Source: Sphingomonas jeddahensis (GTDB taxonomy: Bacteria > Pseudomonadota > Alphaproteobacteria > Sphingomonadales > Sphingomonadaceae). Taken from it: a stretch of DNA of 64,000 nucleotides. Position 1 is the first letter of the stretch; each line of letters begins with the position of its first letter. The position numbers were made by a program, and so were the translations under genes. The notes beneath the pieces were generated by a model. That model worked only from the letters and a program-made list of their open reading frames with translations. It searched no databases and had not been told where the DNA came from. Location: the NCBI RefSeq assembly GCF_001981525.1, contig NZ_MPSB01000006.1, positions 116,385-180,384 on the forward strand. The letters run 5' to 3'. This document shows, in pieces, positions 7,919-16,775 of this stretch.

Positions 7919-9016
7919 ATGGGCGCATTGGCGGACTTCAGCGAGCACGGGGGAACGCTGCGCTTCACCGGCGATCTCTCGCTGGCGCGCATCGGCGACC
8001 TGCCGGCTCGCCTCGATGCGCATGGCGGATCGGTGTCGCGGATCGATCTTTCCGCGATCGATCGGATCGACACGATCGGCGCCTGGGTGATCCATCGTTT
8101 CGCCAAGAAACATGATGCCGCGATAGAGGGCCTGCGGTCCGAACAGCAGCACCTGCTGGAACAGGTCGAAGCTGCCGATCAGGCAGTGCCGACGCGCCCC
8201 ACGCATGTCAGCCCGTTCAACCGCGTGCTGGGCGAGGTGGGCGAGGCGACCGTCACCGCCGGGCGCACGATGCTCGGTCTCTTAGGGTTCTTGGGCGCGA
8301 CGATGATCGCGTTCGTCAACGTGATCCGCCATCCGCGCCGCTTCCGCTTCAACGCCACGATTCAGCGCTTCGAGGTAGTTGGCGTCTCGGCGCTCGGCAT
8401 CGTCGGGCTGATGAGCTTCCTGATTGGCATCGTCATCGCGCAGCAGGGCGCGGTGCAGCTGCGCCAGTTCGGCGCGGAGGTGTTCACGATCAACTTGATC
8501 GGCCGCATCACCTTGCGTGAGCTTGGCGTGCTGATGACCGCGATCATGGTCGCCGGGCGATCCGGATCGGCGTTCGCCGCGCAGCTCGGCACGATGAAGC
8601 TGACCGAAGAGGTCGACGCGATGCGCACCATTGGCGTCTCGCCGATGGAGGCGTTGGTGCTGCCGCGCACCATTGCGGCGATCCTGATGATGCCGCTCTT
8701 GGGCTTCTATTCGTCGCTGATCGCGATCATCGGCGGCGGGCTGTTGTGCTGGTGGCAGCTCGAGATACCGCCCGTCACTTATGTGGCCCGGCTGCGCGAG
8801 GTGGTGCCGATCACCGACCTTTATGTCGGCCTGATCAAGGCACCGGTGTTCGGCGCGATCATTGCTGTCGCCGGCTGTTTTCAGGGCATGCAGGTGGAGG
8901 GCGACGCCGAACAGGTCGGGACGCGCACCACCGCGGCGGTGGTGCAGGCGATCTTCCTCGTCATCGTGCTGGACGCGTTTTTCGCGGTGTTCTTCGAACG
9001 AATCGGCTGGATCTGA
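7919..9016 (+). CDS. mlaE: STAS-MlaE fusion: ABC transporter permease for lipid transport
   Basis: The protein has 365 residues from ATG 7919, which follows GGGTGGGGA closely; an upstream reading frame to 7829 is open but unlike the family. Residues about 5-80 form a STAS domain (GGTLRFTGDLSLARIGDLP, RIDLSAIDRIDTIGAWV), the equivalent of the separate MlaB protein of enterobacteria. Residues about 95-362 form the MlaE permease: VEVVGVSALGIVGLMSFLIGIV-like helices, AGRSGSAFAAQLGTMKLTEEVDAMRTIGVSPMEALVLPR, and several membrane segments. Mla systems move phospholipids between the two membranes. The stop overlaps the mlaF start (TGATG), so the operon is translationally coupled. Confidence 0.93.
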   Translation: MGALADFSEHGGTLRFTGDLSLARIGDLPARLDAHGGSVSRIDLSAIDRIDTIGAWVIHRFAKKHDAAIEGLRSEQQHLLEQVEAADQAVPTRPTHVSPFNRVLGEVGEATVTAGRTMLGLLGFLGATMIAFVNVIRHPRRFRFNATIQRFEVVGVSALGIVGLMSFLIGIVIAQQGAVQLRQFGAEVFTINLIGRITLRELGVLMTAIMVAGRSGSAFAAQLGTMKLTEEVDAMRTIGVSPMEALVLPRTIAAILMMPLLGFYSSLIAIIGGGLLCWWQLEIPPVTYVARLREVVPITDLYVGLIKAPVFGAIIAVAGCFQGMQVEGDAEQVGTRTTAAVVQAIFLVIVLDAFFAVFFERIGWI

Positions 9017-9825
9017 TGGCTGACGCGAAGAACATCATCGAGGTGCGCGGGCTCAAGAACGCGTTCGGCGACCAAGTCGTGCACGAGAAACTCGACCTGG
9101 ACGTTCGCCGCGGCGAGATTTTGGGCGTGGTTGGCGGGTCCGGAACGGGCAAATCCGTGCTGATGCGGTCGATCATCGGGCTGCAATCGCCGGTCGAGGG
9201 CGACGTGACGGTCTTCGGGGAGCCCACCATCGGGCGCGAGGAGACCGAGGCGGTCGAGATTCGCAAGCGCTGGGGCGTGCTGTTCCAGGGTGGCGCCTTG
9301 TTCTCCACGCTGACGGTGGCGGAGAATGTGCAGGTTCCATTGCGCGAATTCTATCCACACCTCGATCTGGCGCTGCTCGACGAGATCGCCTCGTACAAGG
9401 TGATCATGACCGGCCTGCCGGGCGAGGCCGGGCCGAAGTATCCGGCGGAGCTGTCGGGCGGCATGAAGAAGCGCGCCGGCCTCGCCCGCGCGCTGGCGCT
9501 CGACCCGGAGCTGTTGTTCCTCGACGAGCCGACCGCGGGGCTCGATCCGATCGGCGCGGCGGCGTTCGATGAGCTGACCAAGTCGCTGCAGAGGACGCTC
9601 GGCCTTACCGTGTTCCTGATCACGCACGATCTCGATACGCTATACGCCATCTGTGACCGGGTGGCGGTCCTCGCCGACAAGCGCGTGATCGCAGTGGGCA
9701 CGATCGACGAATTGCTCGCGCTGGATCATCCGTGGATCCAGGAATATTTCCGAGGCCCGCGCGGCCGCGCCGCCGTGGCGACCCAGGAAGCGCAACAGGC
9801 GCACGAACGATCAGGGGCTGATTGA
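9016..9825 (+). CDS. mlaF: MlaF-type ABC transporter ATP-binding protein
   Basis: The protein has 269 residues. It powers lipid movement through the MlaE permease. Walker A is GGSGTGKS near residues 38-45; a Q-loop lies in VLFQGGALF; the ABC signature is LSGGMKKR; Walker B is LLFLDEPTAGLD; and the switch histidine is in FLITHDLDT. LFQGGALFSTLTVAENV is typical of the MlaF subgroup. Its ATG shares one base with the mlaE stop, and its TGA overlaps the mlaD start in the same way. Confidence 0.95.
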   Translation: MADAKNIIEVRGLKNAFGDQVVHEKLDLDVRRGEILGVVGGSGTGKSVLMRSIIGLQSPVEGDVTVFGEPTIGREETEAVEIRKRWGVLFQGGALFSTLTVAENVQVPLREFYPHLDLALLDEIASYKVIMTGLPGEAGPKYPAELSGGMKKRAGLARALALDPELLFLDEPTAGLDPIGAAAFDELTKSLQRTLGLTVFLITHDLDTLYAICDRVAVLADKRVIAVGTIDELLALDHPWIQEYFRGPRGRAAVATQEAQQAHERSGAD

Positions 9826-10787
9826 TGGAAACCCGTTCCAACCACGTCCTTGTCGGTGCCGTGGTGCTGATCCTGCTGGCGATGCTTGCGCTGTTCACCG
9901 TGTGGATCGCGCGGCTCGGCGGCTCGACGGCCAAGCATTACGATATCTTTTTCAAGCAATCGGTCGATGGCCTCGCGAAGGGTTCGCAGGTCACCTATTC
10001 GGGCGTGCCGTCCGGCCAGGTCGAATCGATCCAGCTGTGGCGCAACGATCCGCAGTTCGTGCGCGTGCGGATCCAGGTGAATGCCGACACGCCCGTGCTG
10101 CGCGGCACGGCAGCGACGATCCAGGGCAGCTTCACCGGCACCAGCACCGTCAGCCTCGATGGCGCGCGCAAGGGTGCGCCGCCGATCGTCTGCCCGGAGA
10201 ACGACACGGCGAGCCAATGCCCCTATGGCGTGCCGGTGATCCCGACGCGTACCGGCGGCATCGGCGCGATCCTCAATTCGGCGCCGCAGCTGCTGGAGCG
10301 ATTGTCGACGCTGACCGAGCGACTGACGGGCCTGCTCACTGACCGAAACCAGGCGTCGATCGCGGGTATCCTCGAGAACACCAACCGGCTGACCGACGCG
10401 CTCGCCGATCGTGGGCCGGAAATCGCCGCGACGCTGGCACAGACGCGGATTGCGATCCAGCAGGCGGGTGTCGCCTCCGCGCAGATCGGCGAACTCGCCG
10501 CCACCACCAACGGCATCCTCGCGGAGGATGTGCGGCCAACGATCGCCAATCTCAACGAGACGATCCGCTCAGCGCGGCAGAGCACCGAGACGCTGAACGC
10601 CGCAATCGGCGATGCGCGACCGGGGCTGCAGACCTTCTCCAAGCGGACGGTGCCGGAGATCAACCAATTGGTGCTCGACCTGCGCCAGATGTCGGCGGCG
10701 CTCGCCTCGGTGGCGGAGAAGGTGGATCGCCAGGGTGCGGGATCGCTGATCGGCCAGCAGAAGCTGCCGGATTATGAGGGCAAGTGA
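9825..10787 (+). CDS. mlaD: MlaD-type MCE domain protein, membrane-anchored periplasmic lipid binder
   Basis: The protein has 320 residues. One N-terminal membrane helix (VLVGAVVLILLAMLALFTVWIA) anchors it, and the MCE domain follows at about 40-120 (DIFFKQSVDGLAKGSQVTYSGVPSGQVESI). The long C-terminal part is mainly helical with many Gln, Thr and Asn, and may form a tube or coiled coil, as in the longer MCE proteins. The ATG at 9825 overlaps the mlaF stop; a TTG three bases earlier is not needed. MCE proteins form hexamers that shuttle lipids in the periplasm. The lipoprotein gene begins one base after its stop. Confidence 0.93.
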   Translation: METRSNHVLVGAVVLILLAMLALFTVWIARLGGSTAKHYDIFFKQSVDGLAKGSQVTYSGVPSGQVESIQLWRNDPQFVRVRIQVNADTPVLRGTAATIQGSFTGTSTVSLDGARKGAPPIVCPENDTASQCPYGVPVIPTRTGGIGAILNSAPQLLERLSTLTERLTGLLTDRNQASIAGILENTNRLTDALADRGPEIAATLAQTRIAIQQAGVASAQIGELAATTNGILAEDVRPTIANLNETIRSARQSTETLNAAIGDARPGLQTFSKRTVPEINQLVLDLRQMSAALASVAEKVDRQGAGSLIGQQKLPDYEGK

Positions 10788-10788
10788 C

Positions 10789-11370
10789 ATGAAGAAGCTG
10801 CTGATCGGTCTCACTGCCCTGCCGCTCGCCGGGTGCATCAGCTTCGGCGCGAAGCCGCCCGAGGCCCTGCTGAGCATCACCGCGGCCGAGCAAGTGCCGG
10901 TGGGGCAGGCGCAATCCTCCGCCGGCGCGCGCACGATCACGATCCAGGTGCCAAGCGTGCCCCAGGCGCTCGCCAACAATCGCGTACCGGTGCAGACCGG
11001 CGCGACTGACATCGCTTATGTCAAGGAAGCGCAATGGGTGGAGCCGCCCGCGCGCCAGTTCGCGCGGCTGCTGTCGGACACGGTCGCGGCGCGGACCGGG
11101 CGGGTGGTGATGTCGGGCGCGCAGTCGCTCGCCGATCCCGGCGCGCGGCTGGCGGGCGAGCTGCGCGGCTTTGGCGTGGATGCGACAACGCGCGAGGCGG
11201 TGGTGACCTATGATGCGGCGCTGGTCCGCGATGAAGGCGGCGCGCTGGAGAAGCGCCGCTTCGAGGCGCGCGTGCCGGTGACCGCGATCGAGCCGGCGCC
11301 GGTGGGTGCCGCGCTGAACCAGGCAGCGAACCGGGTGGCGGGCGAAGTGGCGGATTGGGTGGGACGGTAA
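10789..11370 (+). CDS. ABC-type transport auxiliary lipoprotein of the Mla operon
   Basis: The protein has 193 residues. The N terminus MKKLLIGLTALPLAGC is a lipoprotein signal, with lipidated Cys at residue 16. Further features match the ABC-type auxiliary lipoprotein (PqiC/DUF330-like) family: ARTITIQVPSVPQALANNRVPV, a tyrosine in TDIAYVKEAQWVEPPARQFARLL, then RLAGELRGFGVDATT. Such proteins usually sit in the outer membrane or periplasm and partner an MCE system. It is the last gene of mlaE-mlaF-mlaD, one base after the mlaD stop. Confidence 0.9.
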   Translation: MKKLLIGLTALPLAGCISFGAKPPEALLSITAAEQVPVGQAQSSAGARTITIQVPSVPQALANNRVPVQTGATDIAYVKEAQWVEPPARQFARLLSDTVAARTGRVVMSGAQSLADPGARLAGELRGFGVDATTREAVVTYDAALVRDEGGALEKRRFEARVPVTAIEPAPVGAALNQAANRVAGEVADWVGR

Positions 11371-11374
11371 CCTA

Positions 11375-11473
11375 TTCCCCTCCCGCTTGCGGGAGGGGTT
11401 AGGGGAGGGACTGTCCCCGAGCGGAGCGCTGTTGGACACGCCGACCCCCAGCCCCTCCCGCAAGCGGGAGGGA
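11375..11473. repeat. family C palindromic element between converging genes
   Basis: The left hairpin at about 11376-11398 (CCCCTCCCGCTTGCGGGAGGGG) repeats inverted at about 11452-11472 (CCCTCCCGCAAGCGGGAGGG). It fills the gap between the Mla operon and the converging M20 peptidase, where it could act as a bidirectional terminator. Confidence 0.8.
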
Positions 11474-11505
11474 AGCAGAAGAAACCCCCCAAGCGGTGGC
11501 CCGAA

Positions 11506-12909
11506 CTACTCCGCCAGCGTCTTCGCCAGATCGTAGAGGTAATCGCGCCCCTCATAGAGCGATGTCACGCGAATTCGCTCGTTCAGCCCGTGCGTGCCGT
11601 TCATGTCCGGCTCCATGAACAGCCCCGGCACGCCATAGACCGGCATCTTCAGCGTGCCGAAGAATACCCCGTCCGTCGCGCCGGTCGACATCATCGGCAC
11701 CACCGGCACGCCGGGGAAATGCTTCGCCGCCAGCGTTGTCACCGCGCCGAGGATTGCTGGGTTGAGCGGCGGCGGGACGGCGATCGGCCGCACCGGCTGG
11801 TTCGCGGTCACCGTCACCTTCGGCCCGGCCAGCTCCTTCAGCGTGGCGAGCGTCCCGTCCACCGTTTCGCCCGGGAAAATGCGGCAATTGACGTTGGCGG
11901 TGGCGCGCTGCGGCAGCGCGTTTTCGGCATGGCCGGCATCGACCAGCGTCGCCACGCAGGTGGTGCGCAGCGTCGAATGCATCACCTTGTCGCGGCTGAC
12001 CAGCGCATCGGCCTCGGCATCGTTCGGGTTAGCGAGCAGACGCCGGATCGGCGGCGCCATGCCGGGCAGCGCCTGTGCGCTGGCGGTGAAGAAGGCGCGC
12101 GTCGTGTCGGTGAACTTGATCGGGAATTCGTGTTTCTGCACCCGCCCGATCGCCTCGGCGAGATCGTAGATCGCATTGTCGGGCGGCGGCGCCGAGCTGT
12201 GGCCGCCGGGGTTGGTCGCGACGAAGGTGAAGTTCTGCGCCGCTTTCTCACCGACCTGGATGGCGAGCGCCTGCTTCTTGCCGTTCGCGTCGAAGCGGCC
12301 GCCGCCGCCTTCGTTGAGCACGAAATCGGCGCGGACCAGCTCGGGCCGGTTGTTGGCGAGCCACTCCGCGCCGTTGAAGGCGAAGGTCGTCTCCTCACCG
12401 CAGGTCAGCGCCAGCTTGATGGTGCGCTTGGGGCGGAACCCCTGTTGTTGGAAGCGGATCATGGCGTCGGCCCAGATCGCCGACATCGCCTTGTCGTCGA
12501 CCGCACCGCGGGCATAGTAGAAGCCGTTCTCCTCGACGAGCTTGAACGGATCGCGTTCCCAATCCGCGCGCTTGGCGGCGACCACGTCGAGGTGGCCGAG
12601 CAGCAGCATCGCGCCGGCTTTCTCGTCGGAACCCGGCAGGCTGGCGACGATGCCGCCGTCATTGGGGTGATCGGGCGTGGTGAAGACGGTGATGCGGTCA
12701 TCCGGGAAGCCCGCCGCCTTCATCCGCGTCGCGATCTGCTGCGCGGCGCGTGTGCAACTGCCCTCGTTAACGACGGTGTTGGTCTCGACCAGCTCCTTGT
12801 AAAGGCCGAAGAACGCCTTCTGGTCGGGGCGGTTCTGCGCCGCCGCCGCCACAGGTGCTAGCGCCGTTCCTGTCGCCAATAGGGCGATCGCCCGCCACAT
12901 GCCCTGCAT
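11506..12909 (-). CDS. exported M20/M28-type metallopeptidase
   Basis: The protein has 467 residues. A signal peptide covers about 1-24 (IALLATGTALAPVAAAAQ). The M20 zinc ligands and catalytic residues are all visible: LLLGHLDVV (His106), ARGAVDDKA (bridging Asp138 with the next Asp), TCGEET (Glu172-173), NEGGGG, and HGLNER near the C terminus. A dimerisation (lid) domain fits between about 215 and 350. M20 enzymes cleave dipeptides, N-acyl amino acids or related amides; the substrate is unknown here. Export suggests use of peptides outside the cytoplasm. It is monocistronic, with family C and A/B repeats on either side. Confidence 0.9.
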   Translation of the reverse strand: MQGMWRAIALLATGTALAPVAAAAQNRPDQKAFFGLYKELVETNTVVNEGSCTRAAQQIATRMKAAGFPDDRITVFTTPDHPNDGGIVASLPGSDEKAGAMLLLGHLDVVAAKRADWERDPFKLVEENGFYYARGAVDDKAMSAIWADAMIRFQQQGFRPKRTIKLALTCGEETTFAFNGAEWLANNRPELVRADFVLNEGGGGRFDANGKKQALAIQVGEKAAQNFTFVATNPGGHSSAPPPDNAIYDLAEAIGRVQKHEFPIKFTDTTRAFFTASAQALPGMAPPIRRLLANPNDAEADALVSRDKVMHSTLRTTCVATLVDAGHAENALPQRATANVNCRIFPGETVDGTLATLKELAGPKVTVTANQPVRPIAVPPPLNPAILGAVTTLAAKHFPGVPVVPMMSTGATDGVFFGTLKMPVYGVPGLFMEPDMNGTHGLNERIRVTSLYEGRDYLYDLAKTLAE

Positions 12910-12984
12910 CCCGCTCTCCTTTTTTCGTTTATGCGCCGATGGTTGCAGGGAATGGGGGCGCGCGCAACCGGGGGGAACACGACC

Positions 12985-13060
12985 GTTCGTGTCGAGCGAC
13001 GTCGAGGCACCATCCGCAGTGTTCGGGGCGCGTTCCTCGACATTGCTCGGGAGGAACGGG
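12985..13060. repeat. family A palindromic element
   Basis: Left arm at 12985-13010 (GTTCGTGTCGAGCGACG and following bases). The inverted right arm lies at 13035-13060 (CCTCGACATTGCTCGG and following). The spacer is about 24 bp. It lies upstream of the M20 peptidase gene. Confidence 0.75.
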
Positions 13061-13090
13061 TTGAGGGTGGTGACGCATCAGCGAAGTTGA

Positions 13091-13171
13091 CGTCACCCCG
13101 GCCTTGAGCCGGGGTCCCGCTATTCGACGCGGCGCTTAGAAGTGAGACCCCGGGGCGAACCCTGGGTGACG
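13091..13171. repeat. family B palindromic element
   Basis: The hairpin CCCCGGCCTTGAGCCGGGG at about 13095-13113 is followed by a spacer and the inverted arm GACCCCGGGG ... CCTGGGTGACG, ending at 13171. Both ends carry the family hallmark CGTCA/TGACG. Confidence 0.8.
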
Positions 13172-13199
13172 AACCATTGAGCGGAACGACCGTAGCCGA

Positions 13200-14090
13200 T
13201 CAGGCGCCCGTCGCCTCAGGCTCCGCCGGCTCGGCCGCCCCCTCCAACACCGGCGGCGCGGGCTGCACCGGCTGCACCGCCGCCGGGATGGTGCCGACGA
13301 TCGCCGCCGTCTCCAGCGTATCGAGACCGCGGTGGGCGGCGAGGTAGCGCTGGGCGTCGGCGGTCCATTGGCTCACCTGCGTGCCCCCGGGCAGCCGGCG
13401 AATTTCCTCCAGCGCGGCATCGACCTGCCCCGCGTCGAGCCGGCGGCGCGCGCGCGCCAGGCGATCCGATGGCAGCGGCGATGGCGTGTTGGCGTCGTGC
13501 AGCACGATCAGGCTGCGTAGTTCCGTGATCAGCCCGCCGAACCAGCCCTGCGAGCCTGGATTGAGCAGAAGCGCTGCATTGGCATCGAGCGCCTGACGCA
13601 GCGATTCGATCGTCACCGGCTCTCGCCCGGCTTGGACCACCGCGTCCACCGCCGCTTGTTGCGTGGCGCCGAAGCGCCGGCCGAGCTGCTCCTCGAGGTA
13701 GCCGAGGGGCGAACCGCGCTCGATCGCCCGGCGTGCGGCAAAGGCGATCAGGATCGCCTCGGCACGCCCGGCACGGTCGGCGGCCGTGGTGACGTCAACA
13801 CCGATCGCGGCGGTGCGCGCTTCCAGCGCTGCGAGTTGGGCCGCCAAGGCGGCTTCGCGGGTCGCAAGGGTGAGAGGATCGGTCGCGCCGGGTGCCGGCG
13901 GCGTTGTCGGCATGGCGGTGGCGGCCGGCGCGGCAGCCTGCGGCTTCGCGGGCGCCCACCATCCCCTGCCATCACGGGCGGCCATCCACATCAGCGCCAA
14001 GCCGATGGCGAACGCCAGTGCGACGATGAGGATGAAGGGTCCAGCTCGCGATCGGCGCGGAGCGGGATCGAGCGGCACGGCTTCGTCCAT
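13200..14090 (-). CDS. mitofilin-like / COG4223 inner-membrane protein
   Basis: The protein has 296 residues. A proline- and arginine-bearing cytoplasmic tail precedes one membrane helix at about 17-37 (GPFILIVALAFAIGLALMWMAA). A Pro/Ala-rich linker follows, then an Ala-rich helical region that looks like coiled coil (about 75-120, LTLATREAALAAQLAALEART). The C-terminal half (RSLIVLHDANTPSPLPSDRLARARRRLDAGQVDAALEEIRRLPG) resembles the alphaproteobacterial mitofilin/MIC60-related proteins. These lie next to heme genes in many alphaproteobacteria, as here: hemD starts 23 bp upstream on the same strand. A role in inner-membrane organisation is inferred from mitochondrial Mic60. Confidence 0.8.
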   Translation of the reverse strand: MDEAVPLDPAPRRSRAGPFILIVALAFAIGLALMWMAARDGRGWWAPAKPQAAAPAATAMPTTPPAPGATDPLTLATREAALAAQLAALEARTAAIGVDVTTAADRAGRAEAILIAFAARRAIERGSPLGYLEEQLGRRFGATQQAAVDAVVQAGREPVTIESLRQALDANAALLLNPGSQGWFGGLITELRSLIVLHDANTPSPLPSDRLARARRRLDAGQVDAALEEIRRLPGGTQVSQWTADAQRYLAAHRGLDTLETAAIVGTIPAAVQPVQPAPPVLEGAAEPAEPEATGA

Positions 14091-14113
14091 GGCGCCTTAT
14101 CCCCAGCCAGGCG

Positions 14114-14782
14114 CTAGCGGTCAATCGCGAGTGTCGCCGCCGCCGCGACAAGGGCGTCGTCCCTCGGGCGGGAGGCGATGGCGATCTGATCCCACCCCAG
14201 CCCCGCCGCACCAGCCACGGCGTCACTGATCGCCGCCACGCGCACCTCGTTCCTGCGGATGCCGTCACGTCCCGCCAGCTCGGCAAAGCGGCGGGCGGCG
14301 CGAGTCGAATGGAGCAGCACCACGCTGCCCTGTGCCGCTGCGAGCGCGTCCAAGGGCAGATCGAGCGGCTCGCTGGCGTACACCGCCACATCGGTGACGC
14401 CCGCCAGCGGCGTCCGCTCGCGACCGCCGAGGCGAAGAAGGCGGCGCCAGCCCTGCTCCTGAGCGAGCGCCACCGCAGCGGCGCCGTCCGTGCTCCCGGT
14501 GAGGATGACATGGAGGCCGGCCTGCGCCGCGGCCGCTGCCGTTCCGGCGCCGACCGCGACCACCGGCATCGCGCGCAGCCGGTCCAGTCCGGCACCGGCA
14601 TGGCGAACCGCATTGGCGCTGGTCAGCAGCAGCGCGTCGGGTCGCCCCTCAGGCAGCGTCCACGGCAGTGGCACGACCGCAAACAGCGGCAGGCGGATAG
14701 CGGTCAGCCCTGCCGCGTGGAGCCGGTTCGCCGTCGCGGAATCGCCGGGCGCGGGCCGCAGCACCAGCGCCGGGCGGCTCAT
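14114..14782 (-). CDS. hemD: uroporphyrinogen-III synthase
   Basis: The protein has 222 residues. HemD closes hydroxymethylbilane with ring D inversion to uroporphyrinogen III in heme and siroheme synthesis. The sequence is poorly conserved in this family. Recognisable parts are the start RPALVLRPAPGDSATANRL, the segment PDALLLTSANAVRHA, and AVVAVGAGTAAAAAQAGL-like glycine-rich sequence. Its start overlaps the hemC stop by 4 bp, which strongly supports the call. The membrane protein gene follows 23 bp downstream. Confidence 0.9.
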   Translation of the reverse strand: MSRPALVLRPAPGDSATANRLHAAGLTAIRLPLFAVVPLPWTLPEGRPDALLLTSANAVRHAGAGLDRLRAMPVVAVGAGTAAAAAQAGLHVILTGSTDGAAAVALAQEQGWRRLLRLGGRERTPLAGVTDVAVYASEPLDLPLDALAAAQGSVVLLHSTRAARRFAELAGRDGIRRNEVRVAAISDAVAGAAGLGWDQIAIASRPRDDALVAAAATLAIDR

Positions 14783-15684
14783 CCCGCGAACAGCCGCCGC
14801 ACTTGCGGCGGGGCGCGACCGAGAAGATCGGCGGCCAGCGCGGTGCCGAGCGCCACGCCATCCTCGCCGGCAAGGATGCCGGTGACATGCGCGGTGCCAT
14901 CTTCATCGAGCAGCTCGGCGGCGATCGTCATTCCGCCGCCTTCCGACCGCGCCAGCGCGCCGACCGGCGAGTGGCAGCTCGCCCCCAGCGCGGCGAGCAA
15001 CGCGCGCTCGGCGCCGACACAGGCGAATGTGGTCGAACAGCCGATCGCCGCGACCAGTGCGCGCGCCGGCCCGTCCGCCAGCGTCTCGATCCCCACCGCG
15101 CCTTGCGATGGAGCGGGGAGCATCGTGTCGGTCTCGATCGCGACGCCGGTGTCGTGGCGGCCGAGCCGATCAAGGCCGGCCGCGGCGAGCAGGGTCGCAT
15201 CGACCTCGCCGGTCGCCAGCTTGCCCAGCCGCGTATCGACATTGCCGCGGAATAGCACGATCTGAAGGTCCGGGCGATGCCGCAGCAATTGCGCGCGGCG
15301 GCGCGGTGAGCTGGTGCCCACCAACGCGCCTTGCGGCAGCGCGTCGATCGAATCCGCGCCGATCAGCCGGTCGCGCACGTCGGCGCGCGGCAGCATCGCG
15401 GCGATGGCGATCTCCGCCGGGCGGATCGTCTCCACGTCCTTCATCGAGTGGACGCAGGCGTCGACCTCGCCGGCGATCAGCGCGCGGTCGAGCTCCTTTG
15501 TCCACAACGCCTTGCCGCCGATTTCGGCAAGCGCGCGATCCTGCACCCGATCGCCGGTGGTGCGCACCACGACGATCTCGACATCGTCCCAGCCATGCGC
15601 GGCCATCAGCGCGTCGCGCACCATGCCGGCCTGGGTCAATGCCAGCGGCGAGCCGCGCGTGCCGAGTTTGAAGATCCGTGTCAC
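14779..15684 (-). CDS. hemC: hydroxymethylbilane synthase (porphobilinogen deaminase)
   Basis: The protein has 301 residues, normal for the family. It joins four porphobilinogen units into hydroxymethylbilane. The substrate-binding motifs LGTRGSPLALTQA (about 8-19), SMKDVET (80-86) and GTSSPRRRAQL (123-133) are present. The dipyrromethane cofactor Cys is Cys237 in GASCHSPVGA. It is the first gene of hemC-hemD-mitofilin-like and is divergent from tsaD across 65 bp, so the two operons share a promoter region. The spacer holds a fragment of a family A repeat. Confidence 0.97.
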   Translation of the reverse strand: MTRIFKLGTRGSPLALTQAGMVRDALMAAHGWDDVEIVVVRTTGDRVQDRALAEIGGKALWTKELDRALIAGEVDACVHSMKDVETIRPAEIAIAAMLPRADVRDRLIGADSIDALPQGALVGTSSPRRRAQLLRHRPDLQIVLFRGNVDTRLGKLATGEVDATLLAAAGLDRLGRHDTGVAIETDTMLPAPSQGAVGIETLADGPARALVAAIGCSTTFACVGAERALLAALGASCHSPVGALARSEGGGMTIAAELLDEDGTAHVTGILAGEDGVALGTALAADLLGRAPPQVRRLFAG

Positions 15685-15706
15685 GATCCGACCCTATCGA
15701 CTGCCG

Positions 15707-15740
15707 AGCGCCCTTCGACAAGCGCAAGGCGAGCAGGTAA
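15707..15740. repeat. degenerate half of a family A element in the hemC-tsaD spacer
   Basis: CCCTTCGACAAGCGCAAGG keeps the arm start CCCTTCGACA but diverges in the second half. It is probably a decayed single arm sitting in the divergent promoter region. Confidence 0.45.
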
Positions 15741-15749
15741 GCAGCAGCG

Positions 15750-16775
15750 ATGCTGATCCTTGGCCTGGAATCATCCTGCGACGAAACCGCCGCCGCGCTC
15801 GTCACCGGCGATCGGCAGCTGCTGGCGCATCGGCTGGCGGGGCAGGAAGCGGCGCATCGGCCCTATGGCGGGGTGGTGCCGGAGATTGCGGCGCGCGCGC
15901 ATGTCGAAGCGCTGGAGCCGCTGATCGCGGCGGCGCTGGCCGATGCCGGCGTGACACTGGCGGATGTCGATGCGGTGGCCGCGACGGCGGGGCCCGGGCT
16001 GATCGGCGGGGTGATGGTCGGGCTGGTTACCGGCAAGGCGCTGGCGCATGCCGCGGGCAAGCCGCTGGTGGCGGTGAACCACCTCGAGGGACATGCTTTG
16101 AGCCCGCGGTTGAGCGATCCGGACTTGGAATTTCCGTATCTGCTGCTGCTGGTTTCGGGCGGGCATTGCCAGTTGCTGCTGGTCGAGGGCGTCGGCCGCT
16201 ATCGCCGGCTGGCGACCACGATCGACGATGCGGCGGGCGAGGCGTTCGACAAGACGGCGAAGCTGCTCGGCCTCGGGTTCCCCGGCGGGCCGGCGGTGGA
16301 GCGCGCCGCGCTGTCTGGCGATCCAAAGGCGGTGCCGCTGCCGCGCCCGCTGCTGCGCTCGCCCGAGCCGCATTTCTCCTTCGCCGGGCTGAAGGCCGCG
16401 GTGGCGCGGGTGGTGGGCCAATATGCGCCGGAGGACATTGCCGCTTCCTTCCAGGCGGCGGTGGTCGATTGCCTGATCGACCGCACCACCCGCGCGATGA
16501 ACCGCGCAGGCGGCGCCACGGCGCTGGTCGTGGCAGGCGGCGTGGCGGCGAACAGCGCGGTGCGGGGCGCCTTGTCTTCGCTCGCGGCAGAGCATGGTCT
16601 GCGCTTCGTGGCCCCGCCCTTGTGGCTGTGCACCGACAATGCCGCGATGATCGCCTGGGCGGGGGCGGAGCGGTTCGCCGCGGGGCTGACCGATCCGCTC
16701 GACGTGGCGGCGCGGCCGCGCTGGCCGCTCGACCCTTCGGCGGAGCCGGTGCGTGGGGCAGGGGTGAAGGCATGA
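15750..16775 (+). CDS. tsaD: tRNA N6-threonylcarbamoyladenosine synthase subunit TsaD
   Basis: The protein has 341 residues. TsaD transfers the threonylcarbamoyl group to A37 of ANN-decoding tRNAs, working with TsaB, TsaE and TsaC. The start [16 protein letters not shown] is diagnostic. The metal ligands are His111 and His115 in [41 protein letters not shown] and [14 protein letters not shown] are the other family blocks. Its TGA overlaps the gpsA ATG by four bases. It is essential in most bacteria. Confidence 0.98.
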   Translation: MLILGLESSCDETAAALVTGDRQLLAHRLAGQEAAHRPYGGVVPEIAARAHVEALEPLIAAALADAGVTLADVDAVAATAGPGLIGGVMVGLVTGKALAHAAGKPLVAVNHLEGHALSPRLSDPDLEFPYLLLLVSGGHCQLLLVEGVGRYRRLATTIDDAAGEAFDKTAKLLGLGFPGGPAVERAALSGDPKAVPLPRPLLRSPEPHFSFAGLKAAVARVVGQYAPEDIAASFQAAVVDCLIDRTTRAMNRAGGATALVVAGGVAANSAVRGALSSLAAEHGLRFVAPPLWLCTDNAAMIAWAGAERFAAGLTDPLDVAARPRWPLDPSAEPVRGAGVKA

